In this document: one piece after another, positions 63,094 to 64,000 of the stretch | Position numbering within the stretch: position 1 is the first letter of the stretch | Layout of the letters: every line of letters begins with the position of its first letter | NCBI GenBank assembly: GCA_913774625.1 | Contig: CAJYHL010000021.1 | Span: forward strand, 1 to 64,000 | Direction: 5' to 3' | Source: an uncultured Acidovorax sp. | Lineage (GTDB): Bacteria > Pseudomonadota > Gammaproteobacteria > Burkholderiales > Burkholderiaceae_C | DNA length: 64,000 bases | Notes under the pieces: model-generated | What the model was told of the DNA's origin: nothing | The model's input: only the letters and a program-made list of their open reading frames with translations | Databases searched by the model: none | Position numbers and translations under genes: made by a program

Positions 63094-64000
63094 TCAGAAC
63101 AGCACGGCGTTGGTGCCGACACCGCCCGGCTGCGCGCCACCGCCCGCACCCTGCTGCTGCTGCGCCGCCGCCGCGTCTTCGGGCAGCAGATTGCCCACCC
63201 GCACCCCCAGGAGGCGCAGCCGCCGGTCCAGCGGCACGCGCTTCAGGCACTGGCCTGCGGCGCGGCGGATCACAGCGGGGTCCTGCGTATAGACGTCGAT
63301 GGTCTGGTCGCGCGTGGCGATCTTGAAATCGTCGAAGCGCAGCTTGATGCCGATGGTCTTGCCCACATAGCCCTTGCGGCGCAGGTCCTCGGCCACCCGC
63401 ACGCACAGGTCGGTGAAGATGCGGCCCAGCTCGGCGCGGTCGCGCACGGCATGCAGGTCGCGGTCGAAGGTGGTCTCGCGGCTCATCGACACGGGCTCGC
63501 TCTCGGTCACCACCGGGCGGTCGTCTCGGCCCCAGGCGGCTTCGTGCAGCCACGCGCCGGTCGATCGGCCGAAGCGCTGCACCAGCTGCTCGCGCGGCAC
63601 GGCGGCGAGCTGGCCGATGGTTTCTATGCCCAGCGCCTGCAGCTTGGCGTCCGCCTTGGGGCCCACGCCGTTGATCTTGCGGCAGGCCAGCGGCCAGATC
63701 ACGCTCTGCAGGTCGCCTTCCTGCACGATGGAGATGCCGTTGGGCTTGTTGAACTCGCTCGCCATCTTGGCGATGAGCTTGTTGGGCGCCACGCCGATGG
63801 AGCAGGTCAGGCCGGTGTCGTCGAAGATGCTCTTCTGGATGAGCCGCGCCAGCGTGCGCCCGCCCTGGCGCTGGCCGCCGGGTACCTGGGTGAAGTCGAT
63901 GTACACCTCGTCCACGCCCCGGTCCTCCATCTGCGGAGCGATGGACAGGATGATGTCCTTGAAGCGGCGCGAGAAGCGCCGGTATTCGGCGAAGTCCACC
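63094..64000 (-). CDS. dinB: DNA polymerase IV (Y family), C-terminal part
   Basis: The N-terminus lies beyond the right edge. The visible ~302 residues begin in the palm (VDFAEYRRFSRRFKDIILSIAPQ), contain the catalytic acidic pair in DEVYIDFTQV, then the helix-hairpin-helix NGVGPKADAKLQALGI and the little-finger domain. The C-terminus TNAVLF resembles a beta-clamp-binding end. The gene is convergent with queF, 13 bp apart. It performs error-prone translesion synthesis. Confidence 0.93.
   Translation of the reverse strand, partial: VDFAEYRRFSRRFKDIILSIAPQMEDRGVDEVYIDFTQVPGGQRQGGRTLARLIQKSIFDDTGLTCSIGVAPNKLIAKMASEFNKPNGISIVQEGDLQSVIWPLACRKINGVGPKADAKLQALGIETIGQLAAVPREQLVQRFGRSTGAWLHEAAWGRDDRPVVTESEPVSMSRETTFDRDLHAVRDRAELGRIFTDLCVRVAEDLRRKGYVGKTIGIKLRFDDFKIATRDQTIDVYTQDPAVIRRAAGQCLKRVPLDRRLRLLGVRVGNLLPEDAAAAQQQQGAGGGAQPGGVGTNAVLF

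Overview
This 64 kb window is GC-rich, densely coding chromosome from a betaproteobacterium of the order Burkholderiales, most likely family Comamonadaceae (an Acidovorax/Paracidovorax-like relative). The basis is gene order (nadK-recN; mutM-TPR-lolB-ispE-tRNA-prs-rplY-pth; ubiE/Tim44/ubiJ/ubiB; DUF502-aspS-nudB), codon bias, and short dispersed intergenic repeats of a type I associate with that family. No genus can be fixed from sequence reading alone. I see no CRISPR array, rRNA or insertion sequence.

Layout. 1-508: an AT-richer, probably phage-derived edge with two divergent small genes around a palindrome-rich control region. 524-8034: nadK, recN and rapZ (+), then mutY, a dynamin-like GTPase and mutM (-). 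8064-13997: a housekeeping run of a TPR protein, lolB, ispE, tRNA-Gln, prs, rplY and pth. 14070-20579: a ferredoxin, a five-gene oligopeptide-type ABC transporter, and one unknown protein. 20695-24952: a red-light module of bphO, bphP, a lone receiver and a kinase-like protein without a recognisable ATP site. 24978-29489: on the minus strand, a small exported protein, a DUF429 protein, a BLUF blue-light sensor, folE, a cardiolipin-synthase-like PLD and an EEP phosphatase. 29669-34933: a receiver-TPR protein, then nudB, aspS, DUF502 and an FmdB zinc ribbon. 35059-42912: a sodium:solute symporter, ubiB, ubiJ, a Tim44-domain protein, ubiE, DUF971, a GGDEF protein and a HIT protein. 43119-48388: a very large FAD/Fe-S dehydrogenase and a serA-type dehydrogenase. 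48794-53952: a complete ugp operon for glycerol-3-phosphate or glycerophosphodiester uptake, with a candidate Pho box. 54071-64000: a mechanosensitive channel, a LysR/MFS divergent pair, a small membrane protein, hemA, prfA, queF and the start-less C-terminal part of dinB.

How the genes work together. mutM and mutY (oxidised-guanine repair) flank the dynamin-like gene. bphO supplies biliverdin to BphP through an overlapping stop/start. ubiE, ubiJ and ubiB form a ubiquinone block. ugpB-A-E-C-Q imports and hydrolyses phosphodiesters. Many genes are coupled by 4-nt overlaps (ATGA, GTGA, TTGA).

The most notable structure not explained by genes is a dispersed double-hairpin repeat present in six copies. 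One copy is translated as the N-terminus of an ABC ATPase and one directly abuts the ugpC start codon. A second small repeat provides the stop codons of two unrelated genes. No clear candidate for an entirely new multi-gene system was found. The best leads are the repeats, the light-sensing module with its ATPase-less kinase-like partner, and the foreign regulator inserted against nadK.
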